The notes under the pieces: generated by a model | Database searches by the model: none | What the model was told of the DNA's origin: nothing | What the model saw: only the letters and a program-made list of their open reading frames with translations | NCBI RefSeq assembly: GCF_030758345.1 | Contig: NZ_JAVAMO010000011.1 | Span: 93,475-157,474, forward strand | DNA length: 64,000 nucleotides | Direction: 5' to 3' | From: Ruegeria discodermiae | GTDB taxonomy: Bacteria > Pseudomonadota > Alphaproteobacteria > Rhodobacterales > Rhodobacteraceae | Made by a program: the position numbers and the translations under genes | Shown: positions 19,109 through 28,619 of the stretch, piece by piece | Position numbering within the stretch: the stretch's first letter is position 1 | Layout: the number at the start of each line of letters is the position of its first letter

Positions 19109-19938
19109 CAGACATGCGGATACCACTGGCCGGTGTCATCGGGCACCCGATTGCGCATTCCAAGTCACCCTTCATTCACCGTCACTGGCTGACCACGATG
19201 GGGATCTCGGGGTTCTATATCCCGATGGATGTTGCTGCGCAGGATCTTGAAACGGTCATTCGTACCCTGCCCAAAGCCGGGTTTGTCGGGCTCAACGTGA
19301 CAATCCCTTATAAAGAGGCGGTGATGTCGATTGCCGATAAGGTAACCGACCGTGCGACGCTGATCGGGGCGGCAAACACGCTGATCTTTCGCAATGATGG
19401 GTTGATCCACGCGGATAACACCGATGGTTACGGCTTTATCTCGAACCTGCGCGGTGGCGCGCCGGATTGGGACCCGAGCGCGGGCCCGGCGGTTGTGCTT
19501 GGCGCGGGCGGTGCCGCGCGCGCGGTGATTGCTTCGCTGGCAGAGGCCGGTGTTCCGCAGATCATCCTGACCAACCGCACCCGCTCCCGTGCCGAGCGGC
19601 TCAAGGATAATTTTGGCCAGCGCGTGGTGGTGGCTGATTGGGTACAGGCGGGCAATGTGGTCGAGGAGGCCAAGCTGCTGGTGAACACAAGCTCACTGGG
19701 CATGGTCGGAAACCCCGAACTGCGCGTGCCGCTGGACGGGCTGTCGCCCGATTGCGTGGTGACCGATCTGGTCTACACACCGCTCAAGACCCGGCTGCTG
19801 CGGGTCGCCGAAGAGACAGGCTGCACCACTGTCGATGGTCTGGGCATGTTGCTGCATCAGGCAGTGCCTGGATTTGAGCGCTGGTTCGGCCAACGCCCGG
19901 TGGTGGATGAGGGGACCAGGGCGGCGGCGCTCAGATGA
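19105..19938 (+). CDS. aroE: Shikimate dehydrogenase
   Basis: NADPH-dependent reduction of 3-dehydroshikimate in aromatic amino-acid synthesis. The 277-aa protein shows GHPIAHSKSPFIH, NVTIPYKE with catalytic Lys70, ADNTDGYGF and the Rossmann motif VLGAGGAARAV, plus NTSSLGM and DLVYTPLKT. It overlaps maf and coaE by four bases each (ATGA), indicating one translationally coupled operon. Confidence 0.96.
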   Translation: MTDMRIPLAGVIGHPIAHSKSPFIHRHWLTTMGISGFYIPMDVAAQDLETVIRTLPKAGFVGLNVTIPYKEAVMSIADKVTDRATLIGAANTLIFRNDGLIHADNTDGYGFISNLRGGAPDWDPSAGPAVVLGAGGAARAVIASLAEAGVPQIILTNRTRSRAERLKDNFGQRVVVADWVQAGNVVEEAKLLVNTSSLGMVGNPELRVPLDGLSPDCVVTDLVYTPLKTRLLRVAEETGCTTVDGLGMLLHQAVPGFERWFGQRPVVDEGTRAAALR

Positions 19939-20525
19939 GTTTCTGCCTCGGGCTAACCGGTTCGATCGGGATGGGCAAAAGCACTACCGCCGCCATGTTT
20001 GTCGCAGAAGGCTGCGCGCTTTGGGATGCGGATGCGGCGGTGCATCGGCTTTATGACAAGGGCGCAGCGGTTGCACCCATCGCGGCGCGTTTTCCCGATG
20101 CGGTTGATGATGGCCGTGTGGATCGCGCCGCGTTGAAGCGGATCATCACCGACAATCCGGCCGCCCTGAAAGAGATCGAATCCATCGTTCATCCGCTAGT
20201 GGCGCAGGACCGCGCCGCGTTTCGCCAATTGGCGCAGGCTGATATCCTGGTCTTCGATATCCCGCTCTTGTTCGAAACCGGCGGGGATGCGGCAATGGAT
20301 GCGGTGGCTTGCGTGACGATCCCCGCCGATTTGCAACGCCAAAGGGTTCTGGAGCGTGGCACCATGAGCGAGGCGCAGTTCGAACAGATCCGGGCGAAAC
20401 AGATGCAGAATGACGAAAAATGTGCCCGGTCGGATTATGTCATCATCACAGATACATTGGATCACGCCCGGCGGCAGGTTACAAAGATTGTCGGGCAGAT
20501 ACGGACAGGGCTGGCAAATGCGTGA
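19935..20525 (+). CDS. coaE: Dephospho-CoA kinase
   Basis: Last step of coenzyme A synthesis: phosphorylates the 3'-OH of dephospho-CoA. P-loop at residues 9-17 (GSIGMGKST), then WDADAAVHRLYD, IVHPLV and DIPLLFETGGD, all typical. The 196-aa length is normal. Overlaps aroE by four bases and dnaQ by eight. Confidence 0.95.
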   Translation: MSFCLGLTGSIGMGKSTTAAMFVAEGCALWDADAAVHRLYDKGAAVAPIAARFPDAVDDGRVDRAALKRIITDNPAALKEIESIVHPLVAQDRAAFRQLAQADILVFDIPLLFETGGDAAMDAVACVTIPADLQRQRVLERGTMSEAQFEQIRAKQMQNDEKCARSDYVIITDTLDHARRQVTKIVGQIRTGLANA

Positions 20526-21243
20526 GATTGTACTTGATACTGAAACCACAGGATTCGATCCGCAAAGTGGCGATCGGATTGTCGAGATCGGTGCGGTGGA
20601 ACTTTGGAACCATGTCGCCTCGGGCGGCACCTATCATCAGTATATCAATCCCGAACGCTCCATGCCGCAGGAGGCGTTTGAGGTACACGGCATCGGGCCC
20701 GATCTGCTGGAGCCGCCGCAAACACCCGCCCCCGGGGCAGTGCTGCTGAAGGACAAGCCGGTTTTTGCGAAGATCGGGCAAGCGTTTCGCGACTTTGTCG
20801 GGGATGCAAAGCTGGTCATCCACAACGCGGCTTTCGACATGAAATTCCTCAATGCCGAGCTGCGCTGGATGGGGGTCGAAGAGATCCCGTGGGAGCAGGC
20901 CATCGACACGCTAGCCATCGCCCGCAAACGGTTTCCCGGCTCGCCCGCCACGCTGGACGCGCTGTGCCGCCGATTCAATATCGACAACACCGCACGCACG
21001 CTGCACGGGGCGTTGCTCGATTCCGAGATTTTGGCCGAGGTCTATCTGGAGCTGATCGGCGGGCGGCAACCCGATTTCGGACTGTCCAACGCAACAGGTC
21101 AGAGCGGATCATCCAGCGAAGACAACTGGCGCCCGCAGCCGCGCAACGCAGCGCTTCCACCACGGATCAGCGATGAAGAACGCGCCGCGCATGAAGCTTT
21201 TGTAGAAAAACTGGGCGAAAAGGCCCTGTGGTCCCGCGCCTGA
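20518..21243 (+). CDS. dnaQ: DNA polymerase III subunit epsilon (proofreading exonuclease)
   Basis: 3'-5' proofreading subunit of the replicase. ExoI motif DTETTGF (Asp7, Glu9), ExoII region IHNAAFDMKFLNAEL, ExoIII LHGALLDSEILAEVYLEL with the His/Asp pair. The ATG at 20518 gives the canonical MREIVLDTETTGFDP start; longer frames upstream are coaE codons. 241 aa, normal. A hairpin spans its stop codon. Confidence 0.95.
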   Translation: MREIVLDTETTGFDPQSGDRIVEIGAVELWNHVASGGTYHQYINPERSMPQEAFEVHGIGPDLLEPPQTPAPGAVLLKDKPVFAKIGQAFRDFVGDAKLVIHNAAFDMKFLNAELRWMGVEEIPWEQAIDTLAIARKRFPGSPATLDALCRRFNIDNTARTLHGALLDSEILAEVYLELIGGRQPDFGLSNATGQSGSSSEDNWRPQPRNAALPPRISDEERAAHEAFVEKLGEKALWSRA

Positions 21244-21260
21244 TCCGGTCAGGCGCGGGA
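21232..21260. terminator. Hairpin spanning the dnaQ stop codon, between convergent dnaQ and secB
   Basis: Perfect 12-bp stem TCCCGCGCCTGA (21232-21243) / TCAGGCGCGGGA (21249-21260) with a five-base loop TCCGG. The left arm ends in the dnaQ TGA stop. There is no long T-run on either side, so intrinsic termination is uncertain; it could instead block readthrough or protect the 3' end. Confidence 0.55.
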
Positions 21261-21267
21261 TGCAAAA

Positions 21268-21786
21268 TCAGGCGTCAGCCTTTTGATCCTTTTGCTGTGC
21301 CTGAGCCTGTGCCTGCACATGGGCAAGGCGCTGGCGATAGATCTGGACGAAGTCGATCTGATCCAGATTCAGCGGCGGGAAGCCACCATCGCTGGTCACA
21401 TCGCTGACGATCCGGCGCACATAGGGGAACAGAAGGCGCGGACATTCGATCAGCAGAAACGGCTGCAACTGCTCTGAGGGAATGCCCTCGACATGGAAGA
21501 TACCGTAATAATCCAGCTCCATCAGGAACAGGATATCATCCATGCCCTTGGCCTTGTTGGTGATGTTGAGCTTGAGCGTCACATCATATTGGTGTTCGAC
21601 CTGACGTCGGCGGGCATCGACACTAACCTGAACATTGATGTCCGGTTCAATCTGACCTGACGCGCCTTTTTGCGCCATGACATTCTCAAAGGACATGTCC
21701 CGGATGAATTGCGCAAGTACACGCATCTGGACCTGCGGGGGCTGCTGCTGCTGTTCCTGATCTGCTGCAGCGTCGTCTTCGGCCAT
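21268..21786 (-). CDS. secB: Protein-export chaperone SecB
   Basis: Holds preproteins unfolded and delivers them to SecA. The 172-aa protein has VQMRVLAQFIRDMSFENV, PDINVQVSVDARRR, the VEGIPSEQLQPFLLIECPRLLFPYVRRIVSD core and GGFPPLNLDQIDFVQIYRQRL. Its start follows GGAGT at good spacing. Convergent with dnaQ; the neighbourhood dnaQ-secB-fxsA-Tim44 is conserved near alphaproteobacterial origins. Confidence 0.95.
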   Translation of the reverse strand: MAEDDAAADQEQQQQPPQVQMRVLAQFIRDMSFENVMAQKGASGQIEPDINVQVSVDARRRQVEHQYDVTLKLNITNKAKGMDDILFLMELDYYGIFHVEGIPSEQLQPFLLIECPRLLFPYVRRIVSDVTSDGGFPPLNLDQIDFVQIYRQRLAHVQAQAQAQQKDQKADA

Positions 21787-21840
21787 GAAACCACTCCTGA
21801 ATAAAAACCAGCCAATGCTTAGCAGCTTGGCCCATGCACC

Positions 21841-22344
21841 TCAATGGCGGTCAGGACCCTCGACCCAGCCTGATGGCGTTGCATTCGGGTCGCGGGGGCG
21901 AACCACCTCTTCATATTCGCCGTCGATCACGTCGCCTTTGCCCCGGTCACGGAAATCCGCGCGCATGCCGGGACCCGGACCCATCCGGAACTGCGTGACC
22001 ACCATCCGTTTCTGCAGATAGCGGAATACCGCCACCCGCACGCCCGGGATCAGCAGCGCAAAGCCGATGGCATCGGTGAAAAACCCCGGTGTCAGCAGCA
22101 GTACCCCGGACAGCAGGATCATAGCACCATGCGCCAGCGGCTCGGTCGGATCGTCCAGTTCGGAAAACGCGCGCTGCAATTCTCCCATGGCCATACGGCC
22201 TTGTGTTCTTACCAGCCAGGTGCCCAAAAACGCTGTGCCAACCACGATGGCCAGCGTTGGCCACAGCCCGATCAGACCGCCCACCTGGATGAACAGCGCG
22301 ATCTCGATGACCGGTATCAGCAGAAACGCCAGCAGCAGATACAT
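21841..22344 (-). CDS. fxsA: FxsA family membrane protein
   Basis: FxsA is an inner-membrane protein named for suppression of F exclusion of phage T7; its cellular role is not known. The 167-aa protein has the family core: FLLIPVIEIALFIQVGGLIG, GTAFLGTWLVRTQG, and SGVLLLTPGFFTDAIGFALLIPGVR, with a polar C-terminal tail. Divergent from the Tim44-like gene. Confidence 0.88.
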   Translation of the reverse strand: MYLLLAFLLIPVIEIALFIQVGGLIGLWPTLAIVVGTAFLGTWLVRTQGRMAMGELQRAFSELDDPTEPLAHGAMILLSGVLLLTPGFFTDAIGFALLIPGVRVAVFRYLQKRMVVTQFRMGPGPGMRADFRDRGKGDVIDGEYEEVVRPRDPNATPSGWVEGPDRH

Positions 22345-22452
22345 TTTCAGGGTCCTTTCCGTAGGGTTGAGCGGTGGACTTGCCCCCGCCTAGCCCCTAC
22401 ATAATGACGAGAGGCTCTGCTTACAAAGCCTGACGTCTAAGACGAGGACAAA

Positions 22453-23109
22453 ATGAACTCTCCCCTGATCCAGCTTCTTGTGCTGGCCGGCATTGCTATC
22501 TTCCTGATCCTGCGCCTCAGAAGTGTTCTGGGCACACGCGAAGGCTTTGAAAAACCGCCTGTTCCGCAGCAGCCTCAAGGGCGCGCGGGGCGCGACTTCG
22601 AAGTCATCGAAGGCGGACCCGACCATGACATCACCGATCACGTCGCCGAAGGCAGCGATCAGGCCGAGGCATTTACGGCTATGAAGCGGGTCGAACCGGC
22701 CTTTTCGGTCGGTGAATTCGTGCAGGGCGCGCGGGGCGCTTATGAGATGATCGTCATGGGGTTCGAGCATGGCAACCTCAAAGAGATCGAGCCATTTCTG
22801 GCCGAGGATGTGTTTGAAACCTTTGTCTCGGTCGTCTCGGCCCGCGAGGATCAGGGCCTGACCATCGAGTCCGAATTCGTCGGCGTGCGCGAGACCACTG
22901 TTGCGGATGTCAAATTCGACAAGGACACCAACCTGGCGCAGATCAGCATGCGCTTTGTTGGGGAACTGACTTCGGTCGTGCGCAATAGCGATGGCGAGAT
23001 CGTCGAGGGTAACCCCAACACGGTCAAACGCCAGAAAGACACCTGGACCTTTGCCCGCACCATGGGCACCGATGACCCCAACTGGCTGCTTGTCGCCACG
23101 GACGCATGA
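22453..23109 (+). CDS. Tim44/TimA-like domain protein
   Basis: A 218-aa protein with one N-terminal membrane segment (residues 5-22, IQLLVLAGIAIFLILRL), a variable linker (about 28-75) and a C-terminal Tim44-like domain (about 85-218: FSVGEFVQGARGAYEMIVMG, EIEPFLAEDVFETF, VGELTSVVRNSDG, DTWTFARTMGTDDPNW). The domain is related to the mitochondrial import motor subunit and to MRPL45; its bacterial function is not settled. First gene of the operon with mltA and smr, which overlap it by four and one bases. AGGA precedes the start. Confidence 0.88.
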   Translation: MNSPLIQLLVLAGIAIFLILRLRSVLGTREGFEKPPVPQQPQGRAGRDFEVIEGGPDHDITDHVAEGSDQAEAFTAMKRVEPAFSVGEFVQGARGAYEMIVMGFEHGNLKEIEPFLAEDVFETFVSVVSAREDQGLTIESEFVGVRETTVADVKFDKDTNLAQISMRFVGELTSVVRNSDGEIVEGNPNTVKRQKDTWTFARTMGTDDPNWLLVATDA

Positions 23110-24149
23110 TTGCAGCGCTCCGGTCGGTTTTTCTGGCAGGTGTCGTGATGGTTGCGGGAACCTCGTCAGAGGCGGAAACCACGCATACCGTGCTGGACTA
23201 TGACAGTCTGGATGACTGGGCGGCGGATGATCATTCCGCCGCTCTTTCGGTTTTTCTAAACACCTGTGGCGATCTGGATGATCCCGACTGGCGCGCGCTT
23301 TGCGCGTTGGGCCGGGAACAGGGCGCGGCGGGAGCGCGGGCGTTTTTTGAACTCTTCTTTCGTCCCGTGTTGATCGAGGATGGCGTCGATCCGCTTTTCA
23401 CCGGCTATTTTGAACCGGAACTGAATGGTGCGCGCGGACCCGGTGGCCCTTACCAATACCCCGTCTACAAGATGCCGCCTGAGGCGCGGGAGGCTGGCCC
23501 ATGGCTGCATCGCCGCGATATTCTGACCAGCGGCGTGATGGAGGGCCGTGGGCTCGAAATCGCCTGGGTCGATGATCCGGTGGAGCTGTTTTTTCTGCAA
23601 ATCCAAGGATCTGGCCGCATCCGTATGCCCGATGGCGATACCGTCCGTGTGGGTTATGGTGGGGCCAATGGGCACAGCTACCGCTCTGTCGGACGCGAGT
23701 TGGTGCGCCGAGGCATATTCGCCGCGCATCAGGTCAGCGCCGAGGTGATCAAACGGTGGGTGCGCAGCAATCCGGCGGCTGGGGCTGAGCTGCTGTTTCA
23801 CAACCCCTCATATGTGTTTTTTCGCGAGCTCAAACGTTTGCCTGCCAACGTTGGTCCGCTGGGGGCGATGAATCGCTCGGTCTCGGCCATGCGCAGCATT
23901 GCGGTTGATCCTGCCTTTGTCCCGCTGGGCGCGCCGGTCTGGGTGGAGAAAGACGGCGCCGATCCGATCCGCCGCCTGATGATCGCGCAGGATACCGGAT
24001 CGGCCATCAAGGGTGCGCAGCGGGCCGATATCTTTTTTGGTACCGGTGACCAGGCCGGTCGAGCTGCGGGGAAACTCAGGGACCCGGGCCGGATGGTGGT
24101 CCTGCTGCCCATTCAACGCGCCTATGCGCTGGCACCGGATGGGCTGTGA
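23106..24149 (+). CDS. mltA: Membrane-bound lytic murein transglycosylase A
   Basis: Cleaves peptidoglycan glycan strands to 1,6-anhydro-muropeptides. The 347-aa protein has an N-terminal secretion signal (about 1-22), MltA domain (FTGYFEPELNGARG, FFLQIQGSGRIRMPDGDTVRVGYGGANGHSY, NPSYVFF) and the C-terminal 3D domain with the Asp-rich AQDTGSAIKGAQRADIFFG. No clear lipobox cysteine is visible. Overlaps the Tim44-like gene (ATGA) and the Smr gene (TGATG). Confidence 0.93.
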   Translation: MIAALRSVFLAGVVMVAGTSSEAETTHTVLDYDSLDDWAADDHSAALSVFLNTCGDLDDPDWRALCALGREQGAAGARAFFELFFRPVLIEDGVDPLFTGYFEPELNGARGPGGPYQYPVYKMPPEAREAGPWLHRRDILTSGVMEGRGLEIAWVDDPVELFFLQIQGSGRIRMPDGDTVRVGYGGANGHSYRSVGRELVRRGIFAAHQVSAEVIKRWVRSNPAAGAELLFHNPSYVFFRELKRLPANVGPLGAMNRSVSAMRSIAVDPAFVPLGAPVWVEKDGADPIRRLMIAQDTGSAIKGAQRADIFFGTGDQAGRAAGKLRDPGRMVVLLPIQRAYALAPDGL

Positions 24150-24745
24150 TGACACGGCGGAAACTGCGTCAGGACGAGATCGACCTTTGGAAAAAGGTGG
24201 TCGAGCGTGCCGAACGGATGCATCCGCAGCAGGCTGAACCGGTGCGATCGGGTGTGATGCCCAAACCCAAGCTCGCCAAGACACCCCCGCCCCGGATCGA
24301 GGCGTTTGATATCGGCCAATCGGCCAAGCAGAAACCCCAGCGCCCCCATTTGAAGCCCGCTGTCACGGATCGCCTTGCCGCCTTGCCCCTGCAAATGGAT
24401 CAAAAGGCGTTCGCCAAGATGAAGCGCGGCCGCATCAAGCCCGAGGGGCGACTGGACCTGCATGGGATGAGGGTCGACACGGCCTACCCGGCCTTGGTGC
24501 GGTTCATCCTTTCGGCGCAAAGCTCCGGCAAACGGCTGGTGCTGGTGATCACCGGCAAGGGCAAGGATCGCGATGAACCCGGCCCGATCCCAACACCGCG
24601 CGGCGTGCTGCGCAATCAGGTGCCGCAATGGCTGTCACTGCCGCCTCTGGCGCAAGCGGTGCTTCAGGTTACGCCTGCGCATATTAGCCATGGTGGCGAT
24701 GGCGCTTATTACGTGTATCTGCGACGCGTGCGCGGCGGGGTCTGA
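24149..24745 (+). CDS. Smr/MutS2-type endonuclease domain protein
   Basis: A 198-aa protein whose C-terminal half is a stand-alone Smr domain: LDLHGMRVDTAYPALVRFI and VLVITGKGKDRD are the family LDLHG and TGKG motifs. The first ~95 residues are charged and low-complexity. Smr domains are associated with RNA or DNA nicking; the role of this short form is unknown. I chose the ATG at 24149 (TGATG overlap with mltA) over the GTG at 24146. Its 3' end overlaps the convergent MFS gene by 37 bp. Confidence 0.88.
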   Translation: MTRRKLRQDEIDLWKKVVERAERMHPQQAEPVRSGVMPKPKLAKTPPPRIEAFDIGQSAKQKPQRPHLKPAVTDRLAALPLQMDQKAFAKMKRGRIKPEGRLDLHGMRVDTAYPALVRFILSAQSSGKRLVLVITGKGKDRDEPGPIPTPRGVLRNQVPQWLSLPPLAQAVLQVTPAHISHGGDGAYYVYLRRVRGGV

Positions 24746-25950
24746 GCGCGGCTGATACCGACCTGGACCAGCAGGCAGGCTATCAGAAAATAGAGACTAA
24801 ACCAGAGGAATTGCGTCTCCATCCCGATTCCGGCATCGATCAGCACGCCGGTCAGAACCGGGCCGATGGCCGATCCCAGCACCATGACCGCCGTGGCAAG
24901 CGCCTTGATGGCTCCGATATGGGCGGTGCCATAGAATTCGGCCCAGAAGGCGCTGGGCAGGGTTGCATTTGCCCCCGTTGTCAGTGCCATCAGCACAAAT
25001 CCCAGCAGGAGCGCCCCGACGCCATTGCCAAATGCGAACATGAGAAAACCCAGGATGATAGGCAATTGGAACAGCGGCATCATGCGCGCGGTGCCCCATC
25101 TGTCCAATGCCACGCCGGTGGCGATGGCGGTCAGGATCGATAACCCGGTATAGACGGGGAACATGGACACAAATGTTAGATGCTCCCATCCCTTGACCTC
25201 GGCCAGATGAACCTGATGGAAAAACGTGGCTGTCATAAAGGCGGACGGACCCAGGATGGACGGCACGATGAACCAGAACAAGGGATGCGAGATGGCCTCG
25301 CCCCGAGTCCAGTGATGATCGTTCATGCCGGTACTCGACTCGCCCTTAGCCAGGTTCTGCGGCGTGCGCTCGCGACGGAGCAACCACAATAGAACCGGAA
25401 TCCCCGCGACGCAGACAAGCGCGCAAAATACCCAGAGATCACGCCAGTCAAAGCGCGTCATGGCTTTGACAAAAACAAATGGCAGCACGGCCTCGCCAAA
25501 AGCAAACCCAAGCGTTGCAATGGCCAGCGCCCTGCCCCGCGTCGCCTGAAACCAGCGCGCCATCGCCACCAGCGCGATATGCGAGCTCATCCCCTGCCCG
25601 AACAGGCGTAGGCCAAAGATCACGACCGGCAACAGGAAGACCCAGTTGTTCAGGGCCATGCCAAGGCAGGCAGTGCCTAACCCGAGCAGCACGACCGGGC
25701 CAAGGATACGCACCCGAAACCAATCGGTCATCACACCGGACCAGATCATGACAACGGCCGATAGTGCCGTGGCGATCCCGTAGATTCCGCCCCAGCCACC
25801 ATGGCTGAGGTCGAATTCAGCGCGAATCTCTCCGGCAAAAACCGAGATGAAAAAGGTCTGGCCGAAACAGGACAGAAAGGTCAGCAACCCACCCGCACCG
25901 AGCCACCGGGCATTGCGGATCAGGTATCCGCGCAACCCGCCATCGCTCAT
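24709..25950 (-). CDS. Major facilitator superfamily transporter
   Basis: 413 aa with about twelve membrane segments (for example LLTFLSCFGQTFFISVFAGE, GIYGIATALSAVVMIWSGVM, VVLLGLGTACLGMAL, GALLLGFVLMALTTGANA). The loop after TM2 (DWFRVRILGPV) resembles the MFS signature. Closest by eye to the oxalate/formate or monocarboxylate-type MFS group, but substrate cannot be assigned. Its start overlaps the stop of the upstream hydrolase gene by four bases, so the two are probably co-translated. Confidence 0.82.
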   Translation of the reverse strand: MSDGGLRGYLIRNARWLGAGGLLTFLSCFGQTFFISVFAGEIRAEFDLSHGGWGGIYGIATALSAVVMIWSGVMTDWFRVRILGPVVLLGLGTACLGMALNNWVFLLPVVIFGLRLFGQGMSSHIALVAMARWFQATRGRALAIATLGFAFGEAVLPFVFVKAMTRFDWRDLWVFCALVCVAGIPVLLWLLRRERTPQNLAKGESSTGMNDHHWTRGEAISHPLFWFIVPSILGPSAFMTATFFHQVHLAEVKGWEHLTFVSMFPVYTGLSILTAIATGVALDRWGTARMMPLFQLPIILGFLMFAFGNGVGALLLGFVLMALTTGANATLPSAFWAEFYGTAHIGAIKALATAVMVLGSAIGPVLTGVLIDAGIGMETQFLWFSLYFLIACLLVQVGISRAQTPPRTRRRYT

Positions 25951-27059
25951 CTGTCTTCGCCGGAAGGTGGTGCGGTGAGCGTAACCGATGTTGCACCGGA
26001 GGAATTGCGCAGCGTTGCAGGAAACAAGGACTCGATCCCAGAGTTTTCGGTTTCAAGCGCCTGGCTCAAAGGACGGGTCGCTTTGAACATCGCCAGAAGT
26101 GAGGGCGAGGTCGCCGCGACGAAGTGGGACGAGGCAGCGTCTTCATTGAACGCGGTGGTGTCGATGACTTCGACCGGCAGATCGGCGATTTTCTGAATCG
26201 AACTGATGTTGCCCAAGCGTTCGCTGTCAGCGGTTCCTCGCAAGCGGGCGGAAAACCCCAGTGCCTTGTCCTTTTCCGAGACCATAATGGCAAAGGGTTG
26301 CGGCACGTCGGAAATCTCGTCCATCTGTTCGCGGAACAGATCGATATCCAGATCGGGTGAGATCAGGATCACGCCCTCGAAGGTGCGACTGGCCCAGCCG
26401 GGGTTCTTGAGCTCGGCCTGGCGCAGCATTTCCATCGTCAGGGCCGAGCCCATGGAATGTGCCACCAATATGACCCGTTTTGCCCCGGCGGCCTTGACCT
26501 GATTGACAAAACTCTCCAGCCCGTCGCGCGCGAAGAGCATGCTGTCGAGGTCATAGGCATAGCCATAGGCACGGCCACGGCTGGGCCAGGAATACATCAT
26601 GATCTGGCCGGGGATTTCCACGTCATGCGCCATCTGCGCGGCACGAAAGGCGGTTTCAACCTGGGTCGTGTTATAGCCGTGGACAAAGATCACGACCTCG
26701 CGGTTGTTGGCATCAAAGCTGCGCATCCGCTGGCTCACGCGCGCATTGAAATCGCGCTGCGTTGCAAATTCCCTCTGACCGGCGAGCGTAAACTGTTGCT
26801 CAGGATCCGGGTTGGCGTAGGAAAAGCTCAGATCGCCAGGCTGATGGGCTGGTGGGATCGAGACGGTAAGCTCAAGCAGGCTCAGACGATCAGAGCGTCG
26901 AAAGCCATAGGTTCCGTCTGCTTCCTTCGCCCGGCTCGATGCCACGAAGACAGTATAGGGCTCGCCGACATCCAGCGCCTCGGGCACGACCGGATTGACG
27001 CTGCGGTCGACACAAGCGGTCAGGATAATCGCAAAAAGTCCGAGCAATAGAGGCCGCAT
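25947..27059 (-). CDS. Alpha/beta-hydrolase lipoprotein (DUF900 type)
   Basis: A 370-aa secreted hydrolase. The N-terminus is a lipoprotein signal, LLLGLFAIILTAC, with the lipobox cysteine at residue 16. The DUF900-type alpha/beta hydrolase domain shows VVIFVHGYNTTQVETAFRAA, MMYSWPSRG, the nucleophile elbow VAHSMGS and a downstream Asp (ILISPDLDIDLF) with His in AASSHF. Start: ATG 27059 preceded by GGAG eight bases upstream; a TTG two codons earlier is less likely. Cell-envelope location is inferred; the substrate is unknown. Downstream MFS gene overlaps. Confidence 0.82.
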   Translation of the reverse strand: MRPLLLGLFAIILTACVDRSVNPVVPEALDVGEPYTVFVASSRAKEADGTYGFRRSDRLSLLELTVSIPPAHQPGDLSFSYANPDPEQQFTLAGQREFATQRDFNARVSQRMRSFDANNREVVIFVHGYNTTQVETAFRAAQMAHDVEIPGQIMMYSWPSRGRAYGYAYDLDSMLFARDGLESFVNQVKAAGAKRVILVAHSMGSALTMEMLRQAELKNPGWASRTFEGVILISPDLDIDLFREQMDEISDVPQPFAIMVSEKDKALGFSARLRGTADSERLGNISSIQKIADLPVEVIDTTAFNEDAASSHFVAATSPSLLAMFKATRPLSQALETENSGIESLFPATLRNSSGATSVTLTAPPSGEDR

Positions 27060-27113
27060 CAACAAAACTCCGGTTTGAATGCGGCCCCACGCTAGACGAT
27101 TCCACGCCGAGGT

Positions 27114-28421
27114 CTAGAGAACGTAGCGACTGACATCGGCTGATTTCGTCAATTCGCCCAGATTTGCCTCGACAAACCCGGCATCGACGGTGACCGCGTC
27201 ACCGGACCGGTCGGGCGCGGTGAACGACAGCTCTTCGAAGACCCGCTCCATCACAGTATAGAGCCTGCGCGCGCCGATATTTTCGACGCTCTGGTTCACA
27301 TCCGCAGCGATCTTGGCCAGTGCTGCGATACCGTCATCGGTGAAGGTGACGGTCACCTCTTCGGTGCCCATCAGCGCGGTATATTGCCGGGTCAGCGCGT
27401 TGTCGGTCTCGGTCAGGATGCGCACGAAGTCTTCCTCGGTCAGCGCCCGCAGCTCGACCCGAATGGGCAGGCGACCCTGCAATTCGGGCAGCAGGTCCGA
27501 GGGTTTGGCGATGTGGAAGGCACCCGAGGCGATGAACAGGATATGGTCGGTCTTCACTGCGCCATGTTTGGTGCTGACAGTGGTGCCCTCAATCAGCGGC
27601 AGCAGGTCGCGCTGCACGCCTTCGCGGCTGACATCGCCGCCGCGCGCCTCGGTGCGGGCGCAAACCTTGTCGATCTCGTCGAGGAAGACGATGCCGTTCT
27701 GTTCGACTGCCTCCATCGCGGTGCGATTGACGATTTCGTCGTCCAGCAGCTTGTCAGCTTCTTCGCTGATCAAAACCTCGTAACTATCCGCCACGGTCAT
27801 GCGGCGTTTGACGGTACGCCCACCAAAAGCTTTGCCAAAGATATCGCCCAGATTCATCATACCCATATTGGCACCGGGCTGGCCGGGGATTTCCATCATC
27901 GACATCGGGTTGGAACTGTCGGTCAGCTCCAGCTCGATCTCTGTATTATCCAATTCGCCGTCCTTGAGCTTTTTGCGGAACATCTCGCGGGTCGACTCGC
28001 GGGCGTCGGACCCGGCAATGGCCTCGATTACCCGTTCCTCGGCGGCGGCGTGGGCTTTGGCTTTGACGTCTTCACGCATGTATTCGCGGGTCTGGATGAT
28101 GGCGGCATCGACCAGATCGCGGATGATCTGTTCCACATCCCGGCCGACATAACCGACCTCGGTGAACTTCGTGGCTTCGATCTTGATGAAGGGCGCGCGG
28201 GCCAGTTTGGCCAGACGGCGGCTGATCTCGGTCTTGCCGACGCCGGTGGGGCCGATCATCAGGATGTTCTTGGGATAGACCTCATCGCGCAGATCATCAC
28301 TCAGTTGCTTGCGCCGCCAGCGGTTGCGCAGGGCCACAGCGACGGCGCGCTTGGCGTCCCGCTGGCCGATGATGAAACGGTCCAGCTCGGATACGATTTC
28401 GCGGGGCGTCAGGTCGGTCAT
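27114..28421 (-). CDS. hslU: HslU, ATPase subunit of the HslUV protease
   Basis: AAA+ unfoldase of the HslUV (ClpYQ) protease. Walker A at 57-64 (GPTGVGKT), the [16 protein letters not shown] pore region, I-domain (about 110-245), Walker [11 protein letters not shown], and the C-terminal end YVL that inserts into HslV. 435 aa, full length. hslV lies 2.2 kb away in the same orientation, separated by two opposing genes, so the usual hslVU operon is broken. Confidence 0.95.
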   Translation of the reverse strand: MTDLTPREIVSELDRFIIGQRDAKRAVAVALRNRWRRKQLSDDLRDEVYPKNILMIGPTGVGKTEISRRLAKLARAPFIKIEATKFTEVGYVGRDVEQIIRDLVDAAIIQTREYMREDVKAKAHAAAEERVIEAIAGSDARESTREMFRKKLKDGELDNTEIELELTDSSNPMSMMEIPGQPGANMGMMNLGDIFGKAFGGRTVKRRMTVADSYEVLISEEADKLLDDEIVNRTAMEAVEQNGIVFLDEIDKVCARTEARGGDVSREGVQRDLLPLIEGTTVSTKHGAVKTDHILFIASGAFHIAKPSDLLPELQGRLPIRVELRALTEEDFVRILTETDNALTRQYTALMGTEEVTVTFTDDGIAALAKIAADVNQSVENIGARRLYTVMERVFEELSFTAPDRSGDAVTVDAGFVEANLGELTKSADVSRYVL

Positions 28422-28619
28422 GATCTCTCGGTCTCATTGTTTCGCTGGGAACCTAAGCATGGCGCGCGAAAACGCAAGCAGATCACGGCAATCTCACGCG
28501 CTCACACGGAATGAACACGCGTTTTCAGGGGTTTGTGATGCGCGGTTTTATTTTCGCAACCCGCCTACAGATCACCACAAGGCAATCAAGCCAACATCTC
28601 GACAGGAAGGACCCCCATC